Assembly (NCBI GenBank): GCA_030684555.1 | Contig: JAUXVN010000112.1 | Location: 1 to 64,000, forward strand | From: Ignavibacteria bacterium | GTDB taxonomy: Bacteria; Bacteroidota; Ignavibacteria; Ignavibacteriales; Ignavibacteriaceae | Length of the DNA: 64,000 nt | Direction of reading: 5' to 3' | In this document: piece by piece, positions 17,695 to 26,882 of the stretch | Layout: every line of letters begins with the position of its first letter | Numbering within the stretch: position 1 is the first letter of the stretch | Program-made: the position numbers and the translations under genes | Notes under the pieces: generated by a model | The model's database searches: none | Told to the model about the DNA's origin: nothing | What the model saw: the letters and a program-made list of their open reading frames with translations, nothing else

Positions 17695-18489
17695 TTAATT
17701 TTTATTCACATTATTAAAACTGAGTTTTCGTATTCCGATGTGGCATAATGCAAAATCATATTTAACCGGATCGTTTTTATCGAACTTCTTCAATTTTTCA
17801 GTTATATCTTCTGCCATTCGCCAATTCGTTATTTTCATTTTTGTAAGTTTAAGTTTTTTTGCAATCTGTGTTATATGAGTATCAACCGGAATAATCAACA
17901 TAGAAGTAGGAATTTCATTCCATAAACCGAAATCGAGTTCATCTTTTCTAACCATCCACCTTAGAAATAAATTCATCCTTTTACATGCGCTCCCCTTTTC
18001 GGGTAAAGGAAACATGAATTTCATTCCATGTGTTAGCCTCTGATTGCAAAGGTCTCCCATTTCATTCAAACAGTAATTGCTGAAACTTGAAATAGCATTC
18101 TTGAGGTTTCTTTCATCATAATTAACTCCCCGATAGAAGATATTTTTAATTGATTCTTTCCTTAAAATTTTGTTCAGAAAAGTAAAAAAGATGATAATAT
18201 CTATTTCAGTATAAAATCGATGTTTTAATCCACTAAATTCTTTTTCAATTTGAGTTGAATTGGAAGATGTTAAAAATTCGTAAGGTGATTCTCCGATTCG
18301 TTCGAATATTTTACTCAATGTTTTGTTTATTTGAGTAACATTTCCGTAAGCAAATATTGAAGAAATAAATGCTGCGATTTCTATATCAGCGGGAATCTTA
18401 TAAAGATGTGGGAATTGTAATGGATCGGGAGCAATTTTTGTTCTGTCAAACTGCTTGTAATGATATTCGAGTAATTTTTTTAACTTCAA
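17695..18489 (-). CDS. TIGR02757 (DUF2400) family protein
   Basis: This protein of 264 residues matches the TIGR02757 pattern: PADIEIAAFISSIFAYGN near 33, FLRWMVRKDELDFGLWNEI near 175, IIPVDTHI near 200 and DPVKYDFALCHIGI near the end. The family is common in Bacteroidota. Its fold is related to the HhH-GPD DNA glycosylases, but no reaction is established. The only start in reach is TTG at 18489, with no strong ribosome site, so the N-terminus is provisional. It follows dgt by 14 nt. Confidence 0.8.
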   Translation of the reverse strand: MKLKKLLEYHYKQFDRTKIAPDPLQFPHLYKIPADIEIAAFISSIFAYGNVTQINKTLSKIFERIGESPYEFLTSSNSTQIEKEFSGLKHRFYTEIDIIIFFTFLNKILRKESIKNIFYRGVNYDERNLKNAISSFSNYCLNEMGDLCNQRLTHGMKFMFPLPEKGSACKRMNLFLRWMVRKDELDFGLWNEIPTSMLIIPVDTHITQIAKKLKLTKMKITNWRMAEDITEKLKKFDKNDPVKYDFALCHIGIRKLSFNNVNKN

Positions 18490-18503
18490 ATTTTTCTGAG
18501 GAT

Positions 18504-19841
18504 TTATAATCGGGCTAAAGAAATGCCGCGTATTTTTTTAAATATTTCGATTGCATAAGTATCAGTCATACTCGATACATAAAGTGTTATTGTTATGATT
18601 CTTAGATACGCAGAGGCACTCTCATCAAGCAAATATTCTTTCGGAATAAGTTTTCTAATTGTTTTATAATATTTTGATTCTGTTTGAAATAATGCGTTCA
18701 GAAAAGCATCAAGCAAACCTGATAAAACTTCAAACCCGGCTGCTTCTATCTCCAATACAGGTTTTGATTGATAGATATTATTTACCGATAGTTCTTCGAT
18801 TTCACTTAAAATATTTAAGGCTTTTATTTTCTTCAAAAGAGGAATGTCAAAGTTTGCAATCATAATATCTTTAGCATTATCCATAAAAATATCAGCTGCT
18901 TCTTTTATCAAAATACCAATCGCTCTTGAACGAAGATACGCAATTTGCTCATTCTCGTCATAGATGTTTGAAAGTCTGTCAAGATTTTCATCTTTGCGGG
19001 TTAAAATTAATGCCTCTAACAAAGTTTTTACTTTGTTGAATTCTACAAATCTCAGTTTGTAACCATCCTCAAGATCAACTATTCTATAACAAATATCGTC
19101 TGCTGCTTCCACTAAAAATGAGAGTGGATGACGATAATATCCATTACTGAATTCCTTCTTTTTCAATCCGAGTGCATTTGCAATTAAATCAAAAGAAGAG
19201 ATATCAGATTCAAAATAACCATATTTCTTTTCGCTTGCATTACCGGAATTTTTTCTGACAGGTAAAGATGACTTTGGATATTTTGTAAATACTCCAAGTG
19301 TTGAATAAGTTAATCCAAGTCCCCCTACATAATTGGATAATGAAGGAAATGTATAAGTCAATAATCTGAAACCGGCTGCATTTCCTTCAAAATTTTGAAG
19401 ATCATTTATTTGGAGTTCATTCAAATCTTTAATAAATTTTTGTGCTCTTTCACTTTTGAAATATTCTGAAATAGCATCTTCACCTGTATGACCGAATGGA
19501 GGATTCCCGATATCGTGGGCTAAACAAGCAGCAGCAACAACCGCTTCGAAATCATATTCACTGAATTTTAAATTTGGGTTTTCATTTAATATCCTCTTCC
19601 CCACTAAATGACCAAGAGATCTACCAACACATGAAGATTCGATACTATGAGTTAAACGTGTGTGAACAAAATCAGTTTCGGGAAGAGGGACAACTTGAGT
19701 TTTATTTTGCAGCCGCCTGAAAGCAGTTGAAAAAACTATTCGATCAAAGTCCTTTTGAAATTCGCTTCTTCCGTCGAATGTTGTTTCGGGAAGATTTTCT
19801 CTGCCGAATCTTTTTGCGTTAAGGAGTTGTTCCCAATTCAT
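18504..19841 (-). CDS. dgt: Deoxyguanosinetriphosphate triphosphohydrolase
   Basis: This 445-residue HD-superfamily enzyme converts dGTP (or other dNTPs) to the deoxynucleoside and triphosphate. The start GRENLPETTFDGRSEFQKD and the block IVFSTAFRRLQNKTQVVPL are dGTPase signatures. Metal ligands are visible as HTRLTHSIESS and AHDIGNPPFGHTGE, the HD motif with the family GHTGE. Length is normal for the type-2 group. dNTPases of this family can also restrict phage. Here the neighbours are housekeeping genes, so dNTP pool control is the simpler reading. Confidence 0.93.
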   Translation of the reverse strand: MNWEQLLNAKRFGRENLPETTFDGRSEFQKDFDRIVFSTAFRRLQNKTQVVPLPETDFVHTRLTHSIESSCVGRSLGHLVGKRILNENPNLKFSEYDFEAVVAAACLAHDIGNPPFGHTGEDAISEYFKSERAQKFIKDLNELQINDLQNFEGNAAGFRLLTYTFPSLSNYVGGLGLTYSTLGVFTKYPKSSLPVRKNSGNASEKKYGYFESDISSFDLIANALGLKKKEFSNGYYRHPLSFLVEAADDICYRIVDLEDGYKLRFVEFNKVKTLLEALILTRKDENLDRLSNIYDENEQIAYLRSRAIGILIKEAADIFMDNAKDIMIANFDIPLLKKIKALNILSEIEELSVNNIYQSKPVLEIEAAGFEVLSGLLDAFLNALFQTESKYYKTIRKLIPKEYLLDESASAYLRIITITLYVSSMTDTYAIEIFKKIRGISLARL

Positions 19842-19873
19842 AATTTATTAATTTCTAAAAATGTCTGAATAAC

Positions 19874-20593
19874 TTAAAATGTACCTTTTATGATACTTAT
19901 CATATCACGAACAGCGCGGTCAAATCCAACAAAAAATGCTCTTGCAAGAACAGCGTGACCGATACTTACTTCATCAATATCACTCAATTCTCTGAATATT
20001 TTCATGTTAGTATAATTCAAACCGTGACCAGCATTAACACCAAGCCCAAGTTTTTTCGCATGTTTTGCTGCAATTCTGATTTTTTCAAGTTCATCAAACT
20101 GCTCTTCTTCAATTGTACAATTAGCAAAAACTCCTGTGTGTATTTCGATATAATCTGCCGCTATTTCAACTGATGCATCAATCTGGTCAATTTCAGGTTC
20201 GATAAACAATGATACTTCAATTCCGTTTTTGTGAAGATCACCAATTGCTTCGTTTAGTAATTGAATGTTATCAATAACATTTATTCCCCCTTCAGTAGTT
20301 AATTCTTGACGTTTCTCGGGGACAATGGTAGCAAGTTCAGGTTGAACGTCACAAGCTATTCTAATAATTTCTTCGGTTGCAGCCATTTCCAAATCGAACT
20401 TTGTAGTTATAAGTTCTCTAAGCAATCTTACATCGCGTTCGTTAATATGACGTTTATCTTCACGAAGATGAACCACAATTCCGTCAACACCGGCTTGTTC
20501 TGCTATTAATGCGGCTGTAACAGGGTCGGGTTGAGTTTCACCTCTTGCATTTCTTAAAGTTGCAACGTGATCTACATTTAATGTAAATTTCAT
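19874..20593 (-). CDS. pdxJ: Pyridoxine 5'-phosphate synthase
   Basis: This 239-residue TIM-barrel enzyme condenses 1-deoxyxylulose 5-phosphate with 3-amino-2-oxopropyl phosphate in the DXP-dependent vitamin B6 route. The start KFTLNVDHVATLRNARG and the segments HLREDKRHINERDVRLLR, TIVPEKRQELTTEGG and LGVNAGHGLNY are PdxJ hallmarks. Length is typical. It lies 8 nt downstream of the CPBP gene and 32 nt upstream of dgt. Confidence 0.97.
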   Translation of the reverse strand: MKFTLNVDHVATLRNARGETQPDPVTAALIAEQAGVDGIVVHLREDKRHINERDVRLLRELITTKFDLEMAATEEIIRIACDVQPELATIVPEKRQELTTEGGINVIDNIQLLNEAIGDLHKNGIEVSLFIEPEIDQIDASVEIAADYIEIHTGVFANCTIEEEQFDELEKIRIAAKHAKKLGLGVNAGHGLNYTNMKIFRELSDIDEVSIGHAVLARAFFVGFDRAVRDMISIIKGTF

Positions 20594-20601
20594 ATACTTT
20601 C

Positions 20602-21381
20602 CTAAAATAATTCTTTGATAATGTTTAGTATGGATGATAATCCGATACCATACTCTGATGTACGAAATCTTAAAGTTACAATCAAATCAATCATAAACAT
20701 CACCCCCATATGGGTAATGATGCAATAATAAATAGATTTCGTACGTATCGCAAAATATCCTAAAATAATTCCTCCTGCAATAGCTCCTAAAGTCTCCGCA
20801 AAAGGTTTTCCGTTATGAAGCATAACAAATGGAATCATTTGAATTAAAATTGCATAACCCCCAAACTTTTCATAGAGACCGAATAATGTAAATCCCCGCC
20901 AAATAAATTCCCACGCTAAAAGGTAAAATAAAATTCCAACTTCATAAACAATAAATATTTTCCAATCACTTCGAGCCAAACTTAAGTGTGGATACTGAAA
21001 AATAAAATCCTGCGAAGCTGAAATAATCCAAACTATCGGCATCATTAAAGCAATGAATAAAATTGATAATGTTAAGCCAAACCGATAATCACCTAACTGT
21101 AAACCAAATTGGGAAAGAGGTTTTTTAAAGATGAAAATGATTATTAACAACGGAACTAATAAATACGTGATGAAATCACCAATAAACCAATAGGCAAATT
21201 CATAGATATTTCTTAATTCAGTATCGGGGAAATATTGGGTTAGATTATTTTGAAAAAATCGCCGGGAAGTTATATACCATGAAATCGTTTGGAGGAATGC
21301 GATTGAAACAAGTATTACCAGAACTTGTTTATCTAACCCCTTAAAAACTTTTACAAACTTGTTAAATTCTTCTTTAATCAT
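20602..21381 (-). CDS. CPBP family intramembrane glutamic endopeptidase
   Basis: This protein of 259 residues with about six to seven membrane helices belongs to the CAAX protease/bacteriocin-processing (ABI) family. The motif AWEFIWRG supplies the Glu and Arg of motif 1, though only one of the usual two Glu residues is present. FVMLHNGKP gives motif 2, and ITHMGVMF gives the last His. Its substrate is unknown. It sits between nth and pdxJ with 7- and 8-nt gaps, so it is probably carried in the same transcript. Confidence 0.8.
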   Translation of the reverse strand: MIKEEFNKFVKVFKGLDKQVLVILVSIAFLQTISWYITSRRFFQNNLTQYFPDTELRNIYEFAYWFIGDFITYLLVPLLIIIFIFKKPLSQFGLQLGDYRFGLTLSILFIALMMPIVWIISASQDFIFQYPHLSLARSDWKIFIVYEVGILFYLLAWEFIWRGFTLFGLYEKFGGYAILIQMIPFVMLHNGKPFAETLGAIAGGIILGYFAIRTKSIYYCIITHMGVMFMIDLIVTLRFRTSEYGIGLSSILNIIKELF

Positions 21382-21388
21382 TTTGAGT

Positions 21389-22108
21389 TTAGGTGATGCT
21401 GTCTAACAGTAAAAAATCATTTACTTTGTAATCGGATAATCGATCATATTTTTTATCTTCGAATAAACATATTTGTTTTAACGGACAAATAGTACAATTT
21501 GGATTTGTTGGTTTGCAGATTTCCCTGCCAAGTCGTATTAAGTTTGTATGAAATTGATGAGCAATTCCTTCGGGCATTTGTGAGTTTACCAATTTGAATG
21601 TTTTTTCCGGATTTGAAGAATTTGCAATTCCAATTCGATTTAATGTTCTATTCACATGAGTATCAACGGGACAACTATTTCTTCTAAGAGCAAAAAGTAA
21701 AACACAACTTGCAGTTTTTAAACCGACTCCTTCTAATTGAGTTAATTCAGTCAGGATTTCATCATCCTTCAATTTTTTTAAGTAATTGAGTGATAATTCA
21801 CCTTTTTCGTTTTTAAGATAAGTTAACGCTTTTTTAATAGCATTTGATTTTTGCTTACCGAGTCCGGCAACATTAATGATTTTTTCGATTTGGGAAGCTG
21901 TAAGTTTTTCAACATCATCCCATTGAGGATATTTTTTCTTTAAATCAGTATAAGCTTTATATGAATTTTTATCGTTAGTATTTTGTGATAAAATCGTTCC
22001 GATTAAAATATCAAGAGAGTTTGGTATCTTCTCATTTCTGTGAGGAATACCATATTTTTTTAATAGAAGTGAATTTACTTTTTTTATTGTTGATTTAAGA
22101 TTCATCAT
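21389..22108 (-). CDS. nth: Endonuclease III, base excision repair
   Basis: This 239-residue HhH-GPD DNA glycosylase/AP lyase removes oxidised pyrimidines. The helix-hairpin-helix LEGVGLKTASCVLLF contains the catalytic Lys, and PVDTHVNR supplies the catalytic Asp. The [4Fe-4S] ligands are in CKPTNPNCTICPLKQIC. Two ATG codons stand in tandem at 22108 and 22105, just after the T-run of an upstream terminator, so transcription must restart or read through. Confidence 0.93.
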   Translation of the reverse strand: MMNLKSTIKKVNSLLLKKYGIPHRNEKIPNSLDILIGTILSQNTNDKNSYKAYTDLKKKYPQWDDVEKLTASQIEKIINVAGLGKQKSNAIKKALTYLKNEKGELSLNYLKKLKDDEILTELTQLEGVGLKTASCVLLFALRRNSCPVDTHVNRTLNRIGIANSSNPEKTFKLVNSQMPEGIAHQFHTNLIRLGREICKPTNPNCTICPLKQICLFEDKKYDRLSDYKVNDFLLLDSIT

Positions 22109-22150
22109 AAAAAAACCTTGAAGATCAAAGCAATAATGACCTTCAAGGTT
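22109..22150 (-). terminator. Rho-independent terminator after the porV-like gene
   Basis: AACCTTGAAG and CTTCAAGGTT form a perfect 10-bp stem (22114-22123 with 22141-22150) with a 17-nt loop, and seven T follow on the minus strand. It closes the TonB-secreted-PorV transcript and ends right at the nth start. Confidence 0.88.
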
Positions 22151-22167
22151 AATAATAATTTATTAGA

Positions 22168-23205
22168 TTAAAAATTTATACTTACATCAAAGAACTGAAC
22201 ATTTTTTAATCTGCCGTAATCAGCCCAGGCATAATTTACTCTAACTGAAAACTGATCAGCGATACGATAATTCAATCCACCTCCAAATGTTAAGCCTTGT
22301 TCGGAATCACGTAAAAATAGTGATTTGTAACCTACTCTGAACATGAACATTTCATCATAAGCTAATTCTAAACCAAGGTTTGCATATTCTGTGTTATCAT
22401 TTGGATGAACCGCATCTAAAGCAGTTGTAGCTCTAAAATAACGATCTTTGTAAGCATCCATTGCTAAACCTAAACGGAAAGTAAGCGGAATATCATATCT
22501 TCCCATTTCGTACTTTGAAAGAACATTATTAATCCCCGAATTCGGATCACCATCAGGATCATAATTAAAGAGGATGTCTCTTCCATCCATCTGCATTTTT
22601 GAACCAAAATTGGAAATACTCGCTGCAACAATCAAATCATTAAAAGGAGTTACATAATAAGTTCCGATATCAACTGCAACACCTGAAGCTGATGAATTCC
22701 AAATTTGTTCTCTTAAATATTTTGCATGAAAACCGATTGAGAATTTCTCTGTGAGTTTTCTGGCAAAACCAATACCAATCGCCAATGATGATGCATCCCA
22801 AACTCTTCCGTCACCTTCCGGGAAATCTATTGTTCTAACTATATCTTCGGGAATTCCTAAGTTTGTTAGAGTTACAAAAAAAGTTCCAAGCTCTGGTAAA
22901 TTGATGGCACCTGCGGCAAAATTGTAAGTAACGTCAGCAAGCCATGACGCATGATTAAATGTAACTTCTCCATTATTTTGGATACCGGTAATACCGGCAG
23001 GATTCCAATAAACAGAATAGATATCATTACTAACCGCTGTATAAGCGCCTCCCATACCGATTGCACGTGCACCGGGTCCAATCTTTAAGAATTGGGCTGC
23101 CGTTGTACCAACTTTAGAAGTACTTCTATCAGGCTGTGCTTGAATCGAAGTGGTAAACAGACAGACTGTAACCATTAAAATTATAAACTGAAATATTTTT
23201 TTCAT
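22168..23205 (-). CDS. PorV/PorQ-family outer membrane protein
   Basis: This 345-residue beta-barrel protein has a signal peptide ending near QAQ (about residue 24). The start of the mature part, AAQFLKIGPGARAIGMGGAY, and SVYWNPAGITG are the signature of the PorV/PorQ (UPF0164) family, related to FadL porins. PorV is the type IX secretion shuttle that hands cargo to the sortase. In Ignavibacteria-like genomes many paralogues occur beside secreted proteins. This one follows a large secreted protein and a TonB receptor, so a partner role in exporting or anchoring that protein is likely. Confidence 0.85.
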   Translation of the reverse strand: MKKIFQFIILMVTVCLFTTSIQAQPDRSTSKVGTTAAQFLKIGPGARAIGMGGAYTAVSNDIYSVYWNPAGITGIQNNGEVTFNHASWLADVTYNFAAGAINLPELGTFFVTLTNLGIPEDIVRTIDFPEGDGRVWDASSLAIGIGFARKLTEKFSIGFHAKYLREQIWNSSASGVAVDIGTYYVTPFNDLIVAASISNFGSKMQMDGRDILFNYDPDGDPNSGINNVLSKYEMGRYDIPLTFRLGLAMDAYKDRYFRATTALDAVHPNDNTEYANLGLELAYDEMFMFRVGYKSLFLRDSEQGLTFGGGLNYRIADQFSVRVNYAWADYGRLKNVQFFDVSINF

Positions 23206-23237
23206 TTGTTTAATCTCCGGATTAAAATTTTGCTTAG

Positions 23238-23270
23238 ATTATTCTCCCCGCATTTTGCAGGGAGAATAAT
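23238..23270 (-). other. Intergenic hairpin before the porV-like gene
   Basis: ATTATTCTCCC (23238-23248) and GGGAGAATAAT (23260-23270) form an 11-bp perfect stem with an 11-nt loop between the stop of the secreted protein and the porV-like start. There is no long T-run on the minus strand. It may be a partial terminator or an mRNA stabiliser that sets different expression levels within the operon. Confidence 0.5.
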
Positions 23271-23282
23271 TCTGTTTTCAAA

Positions 23283-26200
23283 CTATTTAATAACTCCAAA
23301 TCTTCCGATTTTTTCTCCAATACCGTCTGAGTCAACATGATAAATGTAAACTCCATATGCAATACGCTGCCCTTCATAAGTTAACAAATCCCAATGAACT
23401 GTTGAGGTCAAATCATCTTTTTGAAGAGTTTGAACTAACTCACCGGTAATTGTATAAATACGAATTGTACATTTAGGCGGAAGATTTCTAAATTGCAAAT
23501 CTCTATCGCCTCTCATCTCAGCGGTTAAACCGGATCCTTCAGAGGGGCTAAATGCAACATATGGATTTGGAACCACATAAATATTGCTTAAACCCATCTT
23601 AGCTTTTTCAACATCAAGTTTTGCAGCTTTCGTTTCAAACAAATACGTATCACCGGTTTTAAATGGTTTAAATGTCTTAACCTGATAAACATCACCACTT
23701 TTTGGAAGTACTAATGTTTGTGTAGTATCTGCCGTAAATTTAACTTCGAATGAAGTAGTTGAACCGCTTGAAGTCGTTGGACGCAATACAATTGATTCTC
23801 CAACATCCCATCTACCATTGTTTCTCGATTTGGGGTCTGATTCATTTATCAAATAAACTGCTTTAACATTTTCGCTTGTGTTCCAGATTGAAAATGGAGT
23901 TACAAGAACAATATTAGATTGATTTCGAACTGTATCACCAGGGAATTGATATTTCCCATCAGCTAAAGTATCGAGATCATTCCATCGGATTTCCCAATCG
24001 GCACGGTACTTAATTTTAGGACTTCCAATTGTTGCAGGGGAATAGATTGTATCAATAAAATTCGAATTTCCCGAAATGAACTTTGACTCTGCATAGTTAA
24101 CTTCTAAAGGATCATTTTTTGCATAAACTTTTAATCCATAGAAACTTGGATTACCATCTTCAGATGTTACAAATTTACTGTTTTGAACAGTATAATAACG
24201 ATAGTGAACCTTGAATAATTTATTTGCGGTCAAACTGCCTGTTGAGGTACCGCGAATTCTTCCACTTTCAAGATTTACAAAATACTTAGATGGATCAACA
24301 AGAGTATTGTTTTCATCAAAAACCTCAACAGAACCATCTTTAATATTAATTTTACTCAATGAAACGAAAACAGTATCTTTTGAAATAATTTTATCTTCAA
24401 AGCCTGTTGAATCAAGAATACTGTAAGTAACACTATCAGAAAAAGCCATTTTGAATAAACGATCTTCAACGGCTAAATCTTCCAAAACTTTAATAACAAT
24501 TTTACCGGTTGAATTACCAATTATTGCAGTCGGAGCACCGTTTACTCCTGCTGTTGCTCCCACCATTCCGCTTGATAGTGGTCCGGGAATTACCATTGCA
24601 GTGTTAACATCAAAAATTAACTTTCCTGTAATTGGATCACGTTGAATAACCGATTGAGACTCTGATGGAGCTAATTCTTTTCCTTCTTCAACACTTCCTC
24701 CATCAAATGATACTACTGCATAAAAATATGTAACACCATTTTTTACAGTTGAATCAACATATTCATGCACCAATCCAGTATTATCACCAACGTAATATTT
24801 GATTGCTCTTCCTTGATATTCAATCGGATGAAATCCCTGAAGTGAATCAATCAAATCAAATTGGGCACGTTTTCCGGTGTTAGGATCAAATAAGGCTTGA
24901 CCTAAAAATGGAATTCCGTTACCGTCTGTTATTGTGTAAACATCAGAGAAAGTATAATCTTCACTTCTGTAAATTTTATATCCCTGGAAATCTTCTTTAT
25001 TTGTTAAAGGATCAACAGATTTTTCTGCTCTTGAATCCCAATACAAAGTTACTTTTTTGTCTCCACCAACAACCTTTACAATTGGTTTAAGCGGAGGTTG
25101 AGCAAAACGATAATCTGCTTCAACAACTCTTGTAGAGGTTTCAGCATTGAGAATTAAATCATCAAGATTATCTCCAAATAGAATAGCCATCGAAAATCGT
25201 TGTGATTCTCCTTTTGCTAAACTTAGAGGACCGGTTCCAAAATTGAAAATATTATCACCAGCAATTGATAGAAGTTCTTGATTAGCATCTATTGTATCTG
25301 ACGATAACCATTCCCACATCAGAGAAACATTTTTTGGAACATTCGGAAGACTTGGAGTATAAGCAGCGGCATGAAAACTTGTAAGACCAATTTGATCTGA
25401 TTCAGAAATATCTCTTAATCCAAAATTAGGTTCTGAACCTGCCCATTTATAACCCGGTAGCTGGACATCAGAGTTAAGCTCACCATCGTCATATTTATTA
25501 TTATTGTTGGAATCGAAGTACCAGCCTTGCGAAGGAAAACCATCACCCTCACCATAATCAGGTCCAGGATAATTTGGTGAATCAGGACCAATACCATCAA
25601 TACCGATGTCGTCTCTTGCCGGATCCCAGTCACCATCTTCATCCCCTTGATATCTTGGTTTTGGGGCACCAAAGATTGCAGTATATTTCGCAACATCAGC
25701 AATTCCAGAAGACAATGGAATTGAGATACCATCAATGTAGTTACCTGCATTGTTAAATGGATTTTCATCAATTATACCATCATCATCATTATCAATTCCA
25801 TCAATTGAGTTTGTGGGTGATTCAAGGAATTTCCAGCCAAAATATCCGGCTGTTCTTCCGCCTGATCCCTTCATATCATCATCCCACGCATAAACCATGC
25901 TTCTTGCTCTTTGGGGAAATTGTCTGCTTCCACCGCTTGTGAATCCAAAAGGATCAATAAAGTTTGCTCTATCATCACCATAATCTGCAGGACCACCAAC
26001 GTGGGGATCACCGTGCATTCCAAAGTAAGCTCTTGGAATATCTTTTTCACTTGCGTTAGTTATTTGGTAAACAAGGAAAATTATATCTTCTGCTAAAGGA
26101 TTGTTGAACTGAATAATTCTAACTTCAGCATCTAATCCCAATCCTCTTTTCAAAGAATCAGATGGGAATGGATAGTAAGGATTTTGACCTACATACGCTT

Positions 26201-26858
26201 GATTTGTGAAATCATCAATAACATAATAGACTTCTTCGTCCGGAGCAGTTGCTTGATCGCCGAGAAAAGCAGGCCAAATGTATTTACCGGCTCCCGGCGA
26301 ATACCATCTTTCAGGCCATGAATCCGGTTTTCCGTCACCATTATTATCCGGAGCATTTAATCGTGCAATTTCAAGAGAATTAGGATCTGCATAACCAGAT
26401 TTAGGTAACCAACCCCATTTTAATGTTCCATCTGGCGAATATGAACCATGAGCAGTAAGAACAAAAGAATCATCAACAATAATTACTTTTTGTTTTGTTC
26501 CATCGGCGAGATCAGTCTCAACTTCAGCCGCTGCAAGTGGACCAAATTCAAATCCATAACCTAATCCCTGCCAATAAAGATCAGTATTGCCGGGATAATT
26601 TGGTTTACATATTGAACCGTAATTGAAAACAACTGTTGTAATTTTGTTTCCTTTAATTATAACCTCACGGATTTCACGCTTGTCGCCATTAACTTTATAA
26701 ACTTTTCCCGGTTTATAAATATCACCATAAATTCTTACCATATCTTCGTAGGTAAGTTTTTTGATATTGAAGTTACCGTATTCGTCTTTTTCTTGAGCCA
26801 AAAAAGGAACTGAAAAAATGAATATCAAAAGTAACGTCAGAGAATATTTTATTTTCAT
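23283..26858 (-). CDS. Large secreted protein with calcium-type repeats and C-terminal FlgD-like/T9SS-type domain
   Basis: This protein has 1191 residues with a signal peptide (about 1-21). Asp/Asn/Gly-rich stretches such as DNNGDGKPDSW, IDNDDDGIIDEN and FDSNNNNKYDDGEL look like thrombospondin-3-type or EF-loop calcium sites. A fibronectin III-like module lies around 590-700. The last 90 residues (VVPNPY, then IRIYTITGELVQTL and AYGVYIYHV) form the FlgD-Ig/type A sorting fold that directs export in type IX systems, although the canonical NFPNPFNP opening is replaced. It lies 24 nt after the TonB receptor and 77 nt before the PorV-like gene. Substrate and role are unknown. Confidence 0.75.
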   Translation of the reverse strand: MKIKYSLTLLLIFIFSVPFLAQEKDEYGNFNIKKLTYEDMVRIYGDIYKPGKVYKVNGDKREIREVIIKGNKITTVVFNYGSICKPNYPGNTDLYWQGLGYGFEFGPLAAAEVETDLADGTKQKVIIVDDSFVLTAHGSYSPDGTLKWGWLPKSGYADPNSLEIARLNAPDNNGDGKPDSWPERWYSPGAGKYIWPAFLGDQATAPDEEVYYVIDDFTNQAYVGQNPYYPFPSDSLKRGLGLDAEVRIIQFNNPLAEDIIFLVYQITNASEKDIPRAYFGMHGDPHVGGPADYGDDRANFIDPFGFTSGGSRQFPQRARSMVYAWDDDMKGSGGRTAGYFGWKFLESPTNSIDGIDNDDDGIIDENPFNNAGNYIDGISIPLSSGIADVAKYTAIFGAPKPRYQGDEDGDWDPARDDIGIDGIGPDSPNYPGPDYGEGDGFPSQGWYFDSNNNNKYDDGELNSDVQLPGYKWAGSEPNFGLRDISESDQIGLTSFHAAAYTPSLPNVPKNVSLMWEWLSSDTIDANQELLSIAGDNIFNFGTGPLSLAKGESQRFSMAILFGDNLDDLILNAETSTRVVEADYRFAQPPLKPIVKVVGGDKKVTLYWDSRAEKSVDPLTNKEDFQGYKIYRSEDYTFSDVYTITDGNGIPFLGQALFDPNTGKRAQFDLIDSLQGFHPIEYQGRAIKYYVGDNTGLVHEYVDSTVKNGVTYFYAVVSFDGGSVEEGKELAPSESQSVIQRDPITGKLIFDVNTAMVIPGPLSSGMVGATAGVNGAPTAIIGNSTGKIVIKVLEDLAVEDRLFKMAFSDSVTYSILDSTGFEDKIISKDTVFVSLSKINIKDGSVEVFDENNTLVDPSKYFVNLESGRIRGTSTGSLTANKLFKVHYRYYTVQNSKFVTSEDGNPSFYGLKVYAKNDPLEVNYAESKFISGNSNFIDTIYSPATIGSPKIKYRADWEIRWNDLDTLADGKYQFPGDTVRNQSNIVLVTPFSIWNTSENVKAVYLINESDPKSRNNGRWDVGESIVLRPTTSSGSTTSFEVKFTADTTQTLVLPKSGDVYQVKTFKPFKTGDTYLFETKAAKLDVEKAKMGLSNIYVVPNPYVAFSPSEGSGLTAEMRGDRDLQFRNLPPKCTIRIYTITGELVQTLQKDDLTSTVHWDLLTYEGQRIAYGVYIYHVDSDGIGEKIGRFGVIK

Positions 26859-26882
26859 ATAAAAAACCTTTGTAACTTTTTA

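Noticed and set aside
18504-19841. dGTPase as an anti-phage defence gene linked to the CRISPR locus
   Set aside because: Its neighbours are ordinary metabolic genes and it has no defence-specific feature; dNTP balance is the simpler role.
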